From positions 1 through 22,333 of the forward strand of contig JACQUN010000083.1 of assembly GCA_016210285.1 (NCBI GenBank): a stretch of DNA of 22,333 nucleotides, given 5' to 3'. The notes under the pieces are model-generated. The model was not told the DNA's origin. It worked only from the letters and a program-made list of their open reading frames with translations, and did not search any database. Positions 8,233 through 16,175 of the stretch are shown here, piece after piece; the first letter of the stretch is position 1; each line of letters begins with the position of its first letter. The translations under genes were made by a program, and so were the position numbers. This DNA is from Chloroflexota bacterium. Lineage in GTDB: Bacteria; Chloroflexota; Dehalococcoidia; UBA1127; JACQUN01.

Positions 8233-8583
8233 GTGGCTGTTCGAGCGGTGTACAGAGACTTCGGAATGTCTCCCAAGAAGGTCCGCCGAGTCCTGGGCCT
8301 GATCCGGGGCAAGCCGATCCAGCAGGCCCTTGACATCCTGCGCTTCATCCCCAGCCCGGTGGCGGAGGCGGTGGCCAAGACGGTCAGGTCTGCCGTTGCC
8401 AATGCGGAGAACAATCAGATGATGGCGCAAGAGGACCTGCGTATTGTTCAGGCGGTGGCGGACGACGGTCCGCGCCTGAAGCGGTTCCGGCCTCAGTCCC
8501 GGGGCAGGGCCAACCCTATCCTGCGCCGCTCCTGCCACATCACCATTGTCGTTGAGGAGGAGGTATCCGAAGGTGGGACATAA
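8233..8583 (+). CDS. rplV: 50S ribosomal protein L22
   Basis: L22 spans the 50S subunit; its beta-hairpin lines the exit tunnel at the macrolide-sensitive constriction. The 116-residue protein opens MAVRAVYRDFGMSPKKVRRV, then LIRGKPIQQALDILRF. The tunnel hairpin is in the GPRLKRFRPQSRGRANPILRR region (about 79-99). It has no deletion or duplication of the sort linked to erythromycin resistance that I can see. GTG 8233 follows AGGAG at 8219-8223, which overlaps the rpsS stop. The end overlaps rpsC by 11 nt. Confidence 0.96.
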   Translation: MAVRAVYRDFGMSPKKVRRVLGLIRGKPIQQALDILRFIPSPVAEAVAKTVRSAVANAENNQMMAQEDLRIVQAVADDGPRLKRFRPQSRGRANPILRRSCHITIVVEEEVSEGGT

Positions 8584-9310
8584 AACCCATCCCATCGGGT
8601 TCCGGCTCGGCATCATCAAAGATTGGCACGCGCGCTGGTTCGCGGCGCGGAAAACGGACTACCGGGAGATGGTCTACGAGGACCAGCGGCTTCGTCAGGC
8701 TGTCATGGGCAAGTACCAGGGGGCGGGAATCTCGCACCTGGAGATAGAGCGGAGCGCCGGGGAGGTTACGGTTGCCATCTTTACCTCGCGGCCAGGCATC
8801 ATCATCGGCCGCCAGGGCCAGCGGGTTGAGGAGCTGCGCCAGTCCCTGGAGGCCCTGACAAAGGGGCGGGTTCGGGTCAACGTCCAGGAGGTGCGCCAGC
8901 CGGAGCTGGATGCCGCCCTGGTGGGAAGGAGTATTGCCGATCAACTGGAGCGGCGGGTGTCCCACCGCCGCGCCATGGTCCAGACCGCCAGCCGGACCAT
9001 GCAGGCCGGCGCCCTGGGCATCCGCATCATCTGCCGGGGCCGCCTGGGTGGGGCCGAAATCGCCCGGCGGGAGAAGATGATGGTGGGGCGGGTGCCGCTC
9101 CACACCATCCGCGCCGACATTGACTTCGCTGTGGTGGAGGCCCTCACCGTGATGGGGCGGATCGGCGTAAAGGTCTGGATCTACAAGGGAGACATCCGGC
9201 CCGTCGGCAAGGAACCTGAGGTTCCCGAGGAAGAGATGGCGCCGATCCAGGTGAAGGTGACCCCTGAAGCAGGGGAAGAGGTGGCCAGTGCTGCAACCGA
9301 AACGAGTTAA
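8573..9310 (+). CDS. rpsC: 30S ribosomal protein S3
   Basis: S3 is at the mRNA entry tunnel and takes part in mRNA helicase activity. The 245-residue protein begins [13 protein letters not shown] (family form [13 protein letters not shown]) and has a KH domain with [15 protein letters not shown] (about 73-87). The C-terminal domain holds [13 protein letters not shown] and [12 protein letters not shown]. It ends with an acidic tail, [18 protein letters not shown] and beyond. GTG 8573 is preferred over upstream TTG 8546 because GAGGAGGAGG (8554-8563) is correctly spaced. It overlaps rplV by 11 nt and rplP by 23 nt. Confidence 0.97.
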   Translation: MGHKTHPIGFRLGIIKDWHARWFAARKTDYREMVYEDQRLRQAVMGKYQGAGISHLEIERSAGEVTVAIFTSRPGIIIGRQGQRVEELRQSLEALTKGRVRVNVQEVRQPELDAALVGRSIADQLERRVSHRRAMVQTASRTMQAGALGIRIICRGRLGGAEIARREKMMVGRVPLHTIRADIDFAVVEALTVMGRIGVKVWIYKGDIRPVGKEPEVPEEEMAPIQVKVTPEAGEEVASAATETS

Positions 9311-9728
9311 ATACCGAAAGTCCCACCGGGGCCGCCGCAAGGGCGTCGCCACCGCTGCCACCACCCTCCACTACGGGGAGTGGGGGCTCAAGGCGCTGGA
9401 TTCCGCGTGGGTGACGGCACGGCAGGTTGAGGCGGCTCGTCGCACCATCACGCACCACCTGCGCCGCGGTGGCCAGGTGTGGATCCGCGTCTTCCCCGAC
9501 AAAGCGGTCACCAAGAAGCCGGCTGAGACCCGCCAGGGGGGTGGGAAAGGCCCCGTTGACCACTGGGTAGCGGTTGTCCTTCGAGGCCGTATGCTTTTTG
9601 AAGTGGGCGGCGTGACCCGAGAGATAGCCAGGGAGGCGCTGAAGCTGGCGGCTGACAAGCTCCCCTTCAGCACGAGGATCGTGAGCCGGGAGGACTTCCT
9701 GGTGCCGACGGGCGCGGAGGAGGCGTAG
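9288..9728 (+). CDS. rplP: 50S ribosomal protein L16
   Basis: L16 organises the A-site side of the 50S subunit and is among the last proteins added in assembly. The 146-residue protein opens [19 protein letters not shown], the classic N-terminus. It also has [22 protein letters not shown] (about 39-60) followed by [28 protein letters not shown] 9288 lies inside the end of rpsC (23-nt overlap), with GAGG at 9278-9281 six bases before it. It is followed by rpmC after only 3 nt. Confidence 0.97.
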   Translation: MLQPKRVKYRKSHRGRRKGVATAATTLHYGEWGLKALDSAWVTARQVEAARRTITHHLRRGGQVWIRVFPDKAVTKKPAETRQGGGKGPVDHWVAVVLRGRMLFEVGGVTREIAREALKLAADKLPFSTRIVSREDFLVPTGAEEA

Positions 9729-9731
9729 GCC

Positions 9732-9935
9732 GTGCATATTGAAGAGCTTCGGGCCAGGAACGACGAGGAGCTTCAGAAGGAGTTGGAAAACTCGTATCGG
9801 GAACTCATGAACCTGCGCTTCCGCTGGACTACCCATCAGCAGATGAGCCGCTCTGAGATGACCAAGGTGCGCAGAAAGATAGCGCAGATCCATACGATCC
9901 TGCGGGAGCGAGAACTGGGGATAAGAGCAGCATGA
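9732..9935 (+). CDS. rpmC: 50S ribosomal protein L29
   Basis: L29 is a small two-helix protein beside L23 at the tunnel exit. The 67-residue protein has the standard two-helix form: ELRARNDEELQKELENSYRE (5-24), then LMNLRFRWTTHQ and a second helix with VRRKIAQIHTILRERE. GTG 9732 is 3 nt after the rplP stop. Its TGA stop overlaps the rpsQ ATG in an ATGA arrangement (9932-9935), implying coupled translation. Confidence 0.95.
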   Translation: MHIEELRARNDEELQKELENSYRELMNLRFRWTTHQQMSRSEMTKVRRKIAQIHTILRERELGIRAA

Positions 9936-10393
9936 AGCAGCGCGAGTATGTGGGGCGGGTGACCAGCGACCGGATGCAGAAAACGGTGGTGGTCTCCGTG
10001 GAGTGGGTGCAGCACCACCCTCTCTACAAGAAGGCCATCCGCCGCACCACCACGCTCTATGTCCATGACCCGAAGGGAGAATGCCACGTGGGAGACCTGG
10101 TGCGGGTCGTGGAGGTGCGGCCCCTCTCCAAGACCAAACGTTTTCTGGTCCGGGAGGTTGTGCGGCGCAAAGAGGTGGTGGAGATGGAGCCCTCGGAGGT
10201 GGATCGGGAGCTGCTGGGCGAGGTGAAGGCTGGGCCAGCGCAAGCCAGGGGCGAGGCGAAGGCTGAGCCAGCCGGGGTCGGGGCCGCCGGAGTCAGCGCC
10301 GAGGGGGCGCAGCCCCCTGTGAGTGCCGAGGCGGCTGCCCCTCCATCCCCACCCACAGCAAGAGCCACGCCTCATGAGGAGGCCCCAGCGTGA
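9932..10393 (+). CDS. rpsQ: 30S ribosomal protein S17 with long Ala/Pro-rich C-terminal tail
   Basis: S17 binds the 5' domain of 16S rRNA early in 30S assembly. Residues 1-85 are a complete S17: [20 protein letters not shown] (4-23), [16 protein letters not shown] and a [18 protein letters not shown] segment. Most S17 proteins stop near residue 85-90, but this one runs to 153. The extra 65-70 residues are rich in Ala, Pro, Gly and Glu and probably disordered. Codons 96-106 and 107-117 are related copies (24-bp units at 10216-10239 and 10249-10272), so part of the tail arose by duplication. The TGA stop overlaps the rplN GTG in a GTGA arrangement, so the tail ends exactly where coupling needs it. 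Confidence 0.94.
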   Translation: MKQREYVGRVTSDRMQKTVVVSVEWVQHHPLYKKAIRRTTTLYVHDPKGECHVGDLVRVVEVRPLSKTKRFLVREVVRRKEVVEMEPSEVDRELLGEVKAGPAQARGEAKAEPAGVGAAGVSAEGAQPPVSAEAAAPPSPPTARATPHEEAPA

Positions 10394-10764
10394 TCCAGCG
10401 TTACACCCGCCTGGTCGTGGCCGACAACTCCGGGGCCAAGAGGATCATGTGCATCAACATCCCCGGGGCGAGCTACCGTCGCTATGCCGGGATCGGGGAC
10501 GTGATTGTCGCCTCGGTGAAGGAGGCCATCCCCAATGCCCCCGACGCGGTGAAAAAAGGCAAGGTGGTCCGGGCGGTGGTGGTGCGGGTGCGGAACAACT
10601 CCCACCGCAGCGATGGGACCTATGTCCGTTTTGACGAGAATGCCGCAGTGATCCTGACTGACAAGCTGAATCCCCAGGGGACGCGCATCTTCGGGCCGGT
10701 GGCCCGCGAGCTCCGAGAGAAGGGGTACATGAAGATCGTTTCCCTGGCCCCTGAGGTGGTGTAG
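10390..10764 (+). CDS. rplN: 50S ribosomal protein L14
   Basis: L14 lies at the subunit interface, contacting L19 and 16S helix 14, and is the target of the silencing factor RsfS. The 124-residue protein has [19 protein letters not shown] (1-19), then [16 protein letters not shown] and [38 protein letters not shown] closes the sequence (101-124), all near-consensus. The start is GTG 10390, overlapping the rpsQ stop by 4 nt. The stop is one base before the rplX ATG. Confidence 0.97.
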   Translation: MIQRYTRLVVADNSGAKRIMCINIPGASYRRYAGIGDVIVASVKEAIPNAPDAVKKGKVVRAVVVRVRNNSHRSDGTYVRFDENAAVILTDKLNPQGTRIFGPVARELREKGYMKIVSLAPEVV

Positions 10765-10765
10765 C

Positions 10766-11083
10766 ATGGCGCAGAAGCTGCGGAAGGGAGATACCGTACA
10801 GGCCCGGGCCGGCAAGGATCGGGGCAAGCAGGGCAAGGTTCAGCGCGTCTCCCTCAAGGAAGGGCGGGCCCTGGTGGAGGGGGTGAACCTGGTGAAGCGG
10901 CACCAGAAGGCGCAGCCCGGCGTCCGGCAGGGGGGCATTGTCAGCATGGAGGCGCTTATCCCTCTCTCGCGGCTGGAAGTGGTCTGCCCCCGGTGCAACC
11001 AGCCCGTCCGCGTGGGGTTCCGGTTTCTGGAGGATGGCAAGAAGGTGCGCATATGCAGGAAATGCAAAGAGACGATCGACTAG
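10766..11083 (+). CDS. rplX: 50S ribosomal protein L24 with zinc-ribbon-like cysteines
   Basis: L24 initiates 50S assembly by binding the 5' end of 23S rRNA. The 105-residue protein has the KOW motif region [19 protein letters not shown] (7-25), then [10 protein letters not shown] and a C-terminal half with Cys74, Cys77, Cys97 and Cys100 in two CxxC pairs. Such a pattern occurs in many bacterial L24 proteins and may bind zinc. ATG 10766 follows GAGGTGG (10752-10758) at the end of rplN. Its last 31 nt overlap rplE if that gene starts at 11053. Confidence 0.96.
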   Translation: MAQKLRKGDTVQARAGKDRGKQGKVQRVSLKEGRALVEGVNLVKRHQKAQPGVRQGGIVSMEALIPLSRLEVVCPRCNQPVRVGFRFLEDGKKVRICRKCKETID

Positions 11084-11901
11084 GAGAGCCGGCGGGGGAA
11101 GCCAGGCCTGCGGCCGAGGGAGCTGCGGAGAGCAAGCCTCGACCTGCGCGGCGACCTCGGGCAGCGCCCGCCCCCGCGGGGCCTGCCGCCGGTGAGGCGG
11201 AAAAGCCGAAAGCGGAGGGAGAGGGCAAGGCGCAGGCGCAGGCGCAGCCCCGCCCGGCCCGTGGCCCCCGCCGAAAAGAGGCGGCACCCCCACCGCCCAG
11301 TGAGCCCCAGCCTGAACCCCAGGTGAAGCCGCGGGTGCCACCCCGTCTCCTGAAGCGGTACCGCGAGGAGGCGGTTCCGGCCCTCATGCGCGATTTCAAC
11401 TACCGAAACCCCATGGCAGTGCCGCGTCTGCAAAAGCTGGTGTTGAACATCGGCCTGGGGGAGGCCATCAGCAACCCCAAGGCAATGGAGGCGGCCACCC
11501 GGGACCTCTCCCTCATTGCGGGGCAGCAGCCCGTGCAGCGACGCGCCCGCAGGTCTATCGCCGGCTTCAAGCTGCGCGCCGGGGAGCCCGTAGGCATCGC
11601 GGTCACCCTCCGGGGCGACCGGATGTACCTTTTCCTGGACAAGCTGTTCAATGCGGTGCTCCCGCGTATTCGGGACTTCCGGGGGGTTTCCCGCAGCGCC
11701 TTCGATGGCCGGGGCAACTTCTCCCTGGGTATCCGGGAACAGGTTATCTTCCCGGAGATTGACTACAACCAGATCGACAAGATCCGGGGCCTCCAGGTTA
11801 ACATCGCCATCAGGGCTCGCTCAGACCGGGAGGCGCTGCGACTGCTGGAGCTGCTGGGATGCCCCTTCGCCAAGGAGCAGGCCCCAGCAGCCGCCAATTA
11901 G
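11053..11901 (+). CDS. rplE: 50S ribosomal protein L5, probably with a long N-terminal extension
   Basis: L5 binds 5S rRNA and forms a bridge with S13. The recognisable protein covers residues 95-282: [18 protein letters not shown], then [16 protein letters not shown], a [14 protein letters not shown] segment and [16 protein letters not shown]. The frame stays open upstream for about 94 residues of Ala/Pro/Lys/Glu-rich sequence to ATG 11053, which would overlap rplX by 31 nt. The only in-frame alternatives in between are GTG 11323 (192 aa) and GTG 11335 (188 aa, usual length). GTG 11335 has AGGTGA at 11321-11326 correctly placed. I favour the long form because a 250-nt untranslated gap would be odd in this tight operon, but the start is uncertain. 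Confidence 0.85.
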   Translation: MQEMQRDDRLGEPAGEARPAAEGAAESKPRPARRPRAAPAPAGPAAGEAEKPKAEGEGKAQAQAQPRPARGPRRKEAAPPPPSEPQPEPQVKPRVPPRLLKRYREEAVPALMRDFNYRNPMAVPRLQKLVLNIGLGEAISNPKAMEAATRDLSLIAGQQPVQRRARRSIAGFKLRAGEPVGIAVTLRGDRMYLFLDKLFNAVLPRIRDFRGVSRSAFDGRGNFSLGIREQVIFPEIDYNQIDKIRGLQVNIAIRARSDREALRLLELLGCPFAKEQAPAAAN

Positions 11902-11920
11902 GAGCTGAGGAGAGAGCGCG

Positions 11921-12106
11921 GTGGCCAGAAGAGCGAAGATCGCCAGTTGGCTGAAGACGCCCAAGTTTGCGACTCGTTACCGGAACCGATGTCGGCTGTG
12001 CGGCCGGCCGCGGGCCTTCTTCCGGCAGTTCGGCCTCTGCCGCCTCTGCTTCCGTTACCTGGCCCTCAAAGGGGAGATACCCGGCATACGCAAGGCAAGC
12101 TGGTAA
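11921..12106 (+). CDS. rpsN: 30S ribosomal protein S14, zinc-binding type Z
   Basis: S14 is a late-assembling protein of the 30S head. The 61-residue protein is the short, zinc-binding form found in Gram-positives, Thermus and Chloroflexota. Cys24, Cys27, Cys40 and Cys43 form the zinc site in [21 protein letters not shown], and the C-terminus IPGIRKASW is the family ending. GTG 11921 follows GAGGAGAG (11907-11914) with 6-nt spacing. It lies 19 nt after rplE and 14 nt before rpsH. Confidence 0.97.
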   Translation: MARRAKIASWLKTPKFATRYRNRCRLCGRPRAFFRQFGLCRLCFRYLALKGEIPGIRKASW

Positions 12107-12120
12107 AGGGGGGAGAGGAG

Positions 12121-12525
12121 ATGGCAGGTGTCGTCACCGACCCCATCGCAGACCTGCTGACACGCATTCGGAATGCCAAGGATGCGCGTCACGAGCAGGT
12201 GCTGATTCCCACCTCCAACGTGAAGCTGGCGGTTGCCAGGATCCTGAAGGAGGAGGGGTTCATCAAAGAGTGGCAGGTGGTGCGCGGAGAGCCCCACCGG
12301 TGGCTGAAGATCCAGTTGGCCTACACCGGGCGCAAGCAGCCCGTGCTCAAAGGGTTGAAGCGGGTGAGCAAGCCCGGCCTGCGTATCTACGTCGGGAAAG
12401 ATAAAATCCCCCGCATCCTCGGGGGCATGGGGGTCGCGATCATCTCCACCTCTCAAGGGGTGATGGCAGGCCAGGAGGCAAAGCGCCGCGGCATCGGCGG
12501 CGAACTCCTTTGCTATGTTTGGTAG
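12121..12525 (+). CDS. rpsH: 30S ribosomal protein S8
   Basis: S8 binds the central domain of 16S rRNA and in E. coli also represses the spc operon. The 134-residue protein opens TDPIADLLTRIRNA (6-19). Further on are IPTSNVKLAVARILKEEGFI, then KRVSKPGLRIYVG and the closing GIGGELLCYVW with STSQGVM before it. ATG 12121 is chosen for the family N-terminus; the frame is open further back inside rpsN. A purine-rich run at 12108-12120 (GGGGGGAGAGGAG) supplies the ribosome binding site. Stop TAG, 7 nt before rplF. Confidence 0.96.
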   Translation: MAGVVTDPIADLLTRIRNAKDARHEQVLIPTSNVKLAVARILKEEGFIKEWQVVRGEPHRWLKIQLAYTGRKQPVLKGLKRVSKPGLRIYVGKDKIPRILGGMGVAIISTSQGVMAGQEAKRRGIGGELLCYVW

Positions 12526-12532
12526 GTGAAGG

Positions 12533-13081
12533 ATGTCCCGTATCGGCAACAAGCCTATTCCCATCCCCAAGGGGGTCCAGGTCAACATCGGCGCGGAGAA
12601 CCAGGTGACGGTGAAAGGCACGCTCGGCACGCTGACCCAGGCGCTGCCCGCCGAGATCACCGTCACGGTGGAGGATGGCGTCATCCGTGTACGCCGGCCC
12701 TCGGACCAGCGGCAGCACAAGGCGCTGCACGGCCTGAGCAGGGCCCTCCTCAGCAACATGGTCACGGGGGTGGCTCAGGGATACCAGAAAACCCTGGAGC
12801 TGGTCGGGGTGGGGTATCGCATCCAGCAGAGCGGCAACAAGGTGGTCCTCCAGGTTGGATTCTCTCATCCCGTGGAGATGGAACCCCCAGCAGGGGTCAC
12901 CGTCAAGGTAGAGGGCGCCAACCGCGTCGTCATCTCTGGCTGCGACAAGCAGCAGGTGGGCCAGGTGGCGGCAGAGATCCGGGCAGTGAAGCCCCCGGAC
13001 CCCTACAAAGGGAAGGGCATCCGCTATGCCGGCGAGGTGGTGCGGCTGAAGCCAGGGAAAGCGGCAGCGAGGAAGACTTAG
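12533..13081 (+). CDS. rplF: 50S ribosomal protein L6
   Basis: L6 is near the sarcin-ricin loop and factor-binding site. The 182-residue protein begins [15 protein letters not shown], has two related domains with [20 protein letters not shown] (about 86-105) and the family signature [14 protein letters not shown] (158-171). ATG 12533 follows AGGTGA (12524-12529), which overlaps the rpsH stop. The stop TAG lies one base before the rplR ATG. Confidence 0.97.
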   Translation: MSRIGNKPIPIPKGVQVNIGAENQVTVKGTLGTLTQALPAEITVTVEDGVIRVRRPSDQRQHKALHGLSRALLSNMVTGVAQGYQKTLELVGVGYRIQQSGNKVVLQVGFSHPVEMEPPAGVTVKVEGANRVVISGCDKQQVGQVAAEIRAVKPPDPYKGKGIRYAGEVVRLKPGKAAARKT

Positions 13082-13082
13082 G

Positions 13083-13481
13083 ATGGTGAGCGTACCCACC
13101 AGGAAGAAGCTCTATCGCAAGGTGAAGGCACCCAAGGTCATGCGCTGGGTGCGGCATCTGCGGGTGAGGAAGAGAATCCTCGGCACCCCAGAAAGGCCCC
13201 GTCTCTGCGTCTTTCGCAGCCTCAGCCACATCTACGCTCAGGTCGTTGATGACCAGCGTGGGCACACCCTGGCCTCAGCCTGGGACGGGGAGGCAGAGCT
13301 GCGAGAGGCTTGCAAGGGGAAGAACAAGACCCAGGTGGCCAGGCTGGTGGGAGGCGTCGTTGCCCGCCGGGCCGCGGCGGCCAGCATCCGCCAGGTGGTC
13401 TTCGACCGGGGTGGCTTCCTGTACCACGGGAGGGTCAAGGCCCTGGCGGAGGGCGCAAGGGAGGGAGGTCTCAGCTTCTGA
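13083..13481 (+). CDS. rplR: 50S ribosomal protein L18
   Basis: L18 binds 5S rRNA together with L5 and L25. The 132-residue protein has the basic N-terminus, [21 protein letters not shown] (29-49, where L18 proteins enter the rRNA-binding fold), [16 protein letters not shown], and the closing [27 protein letters not shown] 13083 follows GAGGAAG (13069-13075) near the end of rplF. Its TGA shares one base with the rpsE ATG. Confidence 0.96.
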   Translation: MVSVPTRKKLYRKVKAPKVMRWVRHLRVRKRILGTPERPRLCVFRSLSHIYAQVVDDQRGHTLASAWDGEAELREACKGKNKTQVARLVGGVVARRAAAASIRQVVFDRGGFLYHGRVKALAEGAREGGLSF

Positions 13482-14038
13482 TGGCCAGGACAATACGTTA
13501 TGAGCGTGCTCCCAAGGTCAATGCCGAGGATCTCCAGCAGACCAGCGAGCGGGTCATCCTCATCCGACGGGTCGCCAAGGTTACCGCTGGGGGGAAGCAC
13601 CTGCGCTTCAACGCCCTGGTCGCCCTGGGGGATGGTCAGGGGCATGTGGGTATCGGTATGGGGAAGGCGGACGCAGTCCCCGATGCGGTGCGCAAAGGCG
13701 TCGCCATTGCCCGGCGCAGCATGATTCGGGTGCCGCTGAAGGGCACCACCCTCCCCCACGAGGTTTCTGCCAAGTACAGCTCCTCGGAGGTTTTGCTGCG
13801 GCCCGCGGTGCCTGGCACCGGCGTGGTGGCGGGCGCCACGGTCCGGGCTATTGTGGAGCTGGTGGGTGTCCAGGACATTCTGAGCAAGGCGCTGGGGAAC
13901 ACAAACCCTGTGAACCTGGCGAAAGCCGTTATGGAGTGTCTGGTCGCCCTGCAAGACCCCCAGGCGGCAGTGGCCTCGCGGAAGCCGCCCACTCTGACCC
14001 CGCCACCATCGGCTCAAGGGGCAGGGGTCCGGCCATGA
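13481..14038 (+). CDS. rpsE: 30S ribosomal protein S5
   Basis: S5 sits opposite the decoding site near S4; together they affect accuracy and spectinomycin response. The 185-residue protein has the S5 N-terminal domain with VILIRRVAKVTAGGKHLRF (25-43), then LVALGDGQGHVGIGMGKA and the second-domain sequence LLRPAVPGTGVVAGATVRAI. After residue 160 it has about 25 extra residues, Pro-rich, ending SAQGAGVRP. ATG 13481 overlaps the rplR stop by one base; AGGGAGG (13462-13468) is upstream. The frame is open further back in rplR but the family N-terminus fits 13481. The end overlaps rpmD as ATGA. Confidence 0.96.
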   Translation: MARTIRYERAPKVNAEDLQQTSERVILIRRVAKVTAGGKHLRFNALVALGDGQGHVGIGMGKADAVPDAVRKGVAIARRSMIRVPLKGTTLPHEVSAKYSSSEVLLRPAVPGTGVVAGATVRAIVELVGVQDILSKALGNTNPVNLAKAVMECLVALQDPQAAVASRKPPTLTPPPSAQGAGVRP

Positions 14039-14226
14039 GCAGGCTGCGCGTCACCTGGGTCAAGAGCTGGATCGGTTTCGAGCGTGATCAGCGGGCGACG
14101 ATTCGCTCCCTGGGGCTCCGGCGGCTCCACGCTACCGTGATGCACCAGGATACCCCGGCGATTCGAGGGATGGTGAACAAGGTGCGACATCTCGTTTCGG
14201 TAGAGGTTCTGCCCGACGAGGCTTAG
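14035..14226 (+). CDS. rpmD: 50S ribosomal protein L30
   Basis: L30 is a small protein of the 50S subunit that binds near helix 38. The 63-residue protein has the single ferredoxin-like fold: RLRVTWVKSWIGFERDQRAT (3-22), then LRRLHATVMHQDTPAIRGMVNKVRHLV. Length and order between rpsE and rplO are standard. ATG 14035 overlaps the rpsE stop (ATGA), with AGGGG at 14023-14027. The 47 nt to rplO hold a small GGGGATTCCCC inverted sequence of unknown value. Confidence 0.95.
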   Translation: MSRLRVTWVKSWIGFERDQRATIRSLGLRRLHATVMHQDTPAIRGMVNKVRHLVSVEVLPDEA

Positions 14227-14273
14227 GCGAGGGGACAATGTAGGGGAAGGGGATTCCCCGAAGATAGGATGCT

Positions 14274-14819
14274 ATGGTAAAGCAGCATGAGTTGAAGGCG
14301 CCTGCGGGCGCCCGGAAGCCCCCCAAGCGGGTGGGGCGTGGAGACGCCAGCGGGCATGGGAGCTACTCCGGAAGGGGGCGCAAGGGGCAGAAATCCCGCG
14401 CGGGGAAGCGGATGCGCCCCGGCCTCGAAGGCGGGCAGTTGCCCCTCATCCTGGGGATGCCTACGAAGAAGGGCTTCCACAACCCGTTCCCCAAGAACTA
14501 TCAACTTGTCAAGGTGGAGGACCTGGAGGGGCGGTTCGAGGCGGGGGCAGAGGTGACGCCCCAGCGGATGCTTGAGGCCGGCCTCCTCCGAAACCTGAGG
14601 CTCCCGGTGAAGGTATTGGCCAACGGCGACGTGTCCAAGCCCATGACGGTGACAGCCCATCGCTTCTCGGCCTCCGCAAAGGCGAAGATAGGGGCGGCGG
14701 GCGGCAAGGTGCAGGAGTTGGAGGCGATGCCGAAGGCTGCTGGTAAGGGGCACAAAGGCCCGAGGAAGGCAGCGACCAAGGGCCCGCAAGGTGAGGATGC
14801 TCATGGTGCAAGCAGCTAA
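14274..14819 (+). CDS. rplO: 50S ribosomal protein L15
   Basis: L15 joins the 50S subunit late and links domains of 23S rRNA. The 181-residue protein opens with HELKAPAGARKPPKRVGRG (5-23), then GRGRKGQKSRAGKRMRPGLEGGQLPL and PKKGFHNP-like MPTKKGFHNPF (62-72). A Lys/Ala/Gly-rich tail of about 30 residues (KAAGKGHKGPRKAATKGPQG) makes it longer than E. coli L15 (144 aa). ATG 14274 has only a weak TAGGA site (14265-14269). The last 17 nt overlap secY. Confidence 0.96.
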   Translation: MVKQHELKAPAGARKPPKRVGRGDASGHGSYSGRGRKGQKSRAGKRMRPGLEGGQLPLILGMPTKKGFHNPFPKNYQLVKVEDLEGRFEAGAEVTPQRMLEAGLLRNLRLPVKVLANGDVSKPMTVTAHRFSASAKAKIGAAGGKVQELEAMPKAAGKGHKGPRKAATKGPQGEDAHGASS

Positions 14820-16137
14820 GGGAGAGGCGGGAAAGCCGCGACTCCTCCAGGCGGTGCTGGATGCCTTCCGCATCCCCGACCTGCGGGCTCGGCTCCTGTT
14901 CACCCTGGCGATGCTCGTTTTCTTTCGCTTCATGGCCCACGTCCCCGTGCCGGGGGTGGACCGGGATGCCCTGACCAACCTCTTCCGCGAGAACCAGCTC
15001 CTGGGGATGCTGGACCTGTTCAGCGGCGGCGCCATGCGCAACCTCAGCGTCGCAGCCATGGGGGTGTATCCCTACATCACCTCCTCCATCGTCTTCCAGC
15101 TCCTGGTGCCTGTAGTTCCACAGCTCAAGGCCCTCTCCAAGGAGGGAGAGTACGGGCGCCAGAAGCTCAACCAGATCACCCACTGGGCCACCGTGCCCAT
15201 CGCGGCCCTCCAGGCCTACGGCCAGCTCATCTTCCTCCAGCAGGCTGGGGTCGTCGGCGGTGTCAGCATCCTGGGGGGTGGCCTGCTGCACACCGTGGCC
15301 ATGGTCCTGTCCATGACCGCTGGGACCATGTTCCTGGTCTGGCTGGGGGAGCTCATCACCGAGCGGGGCATCGGCAACGGCATCTCCGTCATCATCTTCG
15401 GGGGCATCGTCGCCAACTTCCCTCAGATGGTGAGCCAGGGCTTCCTGGAGCGGAGCAACGTGGGTGGGGTCCTCTTCCTGGGCATCATTGGGGTTGCGAT
15501 TGTGTACGTCATTGTCGTGTTTACCGAGGCCACCCGGCGGGTGCCGGTCCAGTACGGCCGGACGGTCTTCAGGGGGGGCATGGTGCGCCGGGCGGCGGGC
15601 GCCTCCTACATCCCCCTGCGGGTCAACTCCGCGGGCATGATCCCCCTCATCTTCGCCTTCTCCGTGCTGATTCTCCCCGCCACCATCGCCAACTACTTCG
15701 TGGTTCCGGGCAGCACCTCCCCGGGCTCCCGCATTGCCCAGGCGGTGGTGACCACCTTTGGAGGCACCCACGTGGTGTACTGGCTGGTGCTCTTCTTCCT
15801 GGTAGTGCTCTTTGCCTTTTTTTACACCATGGTCATCTACGCCCAGATGAACCTGGCGGACAATTTGCAGAAGAATGGGGGCTTTATTCCCGGCATCAGA
15901 CCAGGCAAGCCGACCGAAGAGTACCTGAGCCGCGTTATCCTTCGCATCACCTGGGGGGGCGCCCTCTTTCTGGGCGTTATCGCCGTCATCCCCTACGTGG
16001 CGAGCCTGGTCACCGGGGTGCGCGCCCTCCAGCTCAGCAGCACGGCTTTGCTCATCGTGGTTGGGGTGGCCCTGGACACCATGCGCCAGTTGGAGGCGCA
16101 GTTGCTCATGCGCCACTATGAGGGGTTCATCAAGTAG
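14803..16137 (+). CDS. secY: Preprotein translocase subunit SecY
   Basis: SecY is the membrane channel of the Sec translocon, working with SecE, SecG and SecA. The 444-residue protein shows about ten hydrophobic segments, the first near residues 31-50, followed by HVPVPGV and GGAMRNLSVAAMGVYPYITS (75-94). Later landmarks are ELITERGIGNGISVIIFGGI and, near the end, NGGFIPGIRPGKPTEEYL. ATG 14803 is preferred over GTG 14791 and ATG 14797 because AGGTGA/GAGG (14789-14796) is well spaced for it. It overlaps the end of rplO. Its TAG stop shares a base with a possible adk GTG at 16137. Confidence 0.97.
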   Translation: MVQAAKGEAGKPRLLQAVLDAFRIPDLRARLLFTLAMLVFFRFMAHVPVPGVDRDALTNLFRENQLLGMLDLFSGGAMRNLSVAAMGVYPYITSSIVFQLLVPVVPQLKALSKEGEYGRQKLNQITHWATVPIAALQAYGQLIFLQQAGVVGGVSILGGGLLHTVAMVLSMTAGTMFLVWLGELITERGIGNGISVIIFGGIVANFPQMVSQGFLERSNVGGVLFLGIIGVAIVYVIVVFTEATRRVPVQYGRTVFRGGMVRRAAGASYIPLRVNSAGMIPLIFAFSVLILPATIANYFVVPGSTSPGSRIAQAVVTTFGGTHVVYWLVLFFLVVLFAFFYTMVIYAQMNLADNLQKNGGFIPGIRPGKPTEEYLSRVILRITWGGALFLGVIAVIPYVASLVTGVRALQLSSTALLIVVGVALDTMRQLEAQLLMRHYEGFIK

Positions 16138-16175
16138 TGAGGCGGGAGTTCTCCTTGGACAAGAAGGCGTCGCCG

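Noticed and set aside
8546..8572. TTG 8546 as the rpsC start
   Set aside because: The GAGGAGGAGG ribosome site lies after this codon, and the S3 family N-terminus fits GTG 8573.
14249..14259. GGGGATTCCCC inverted sequence upstream of rplO
   Set aside because: Too short and without a T run or known operator; no function can be supported.
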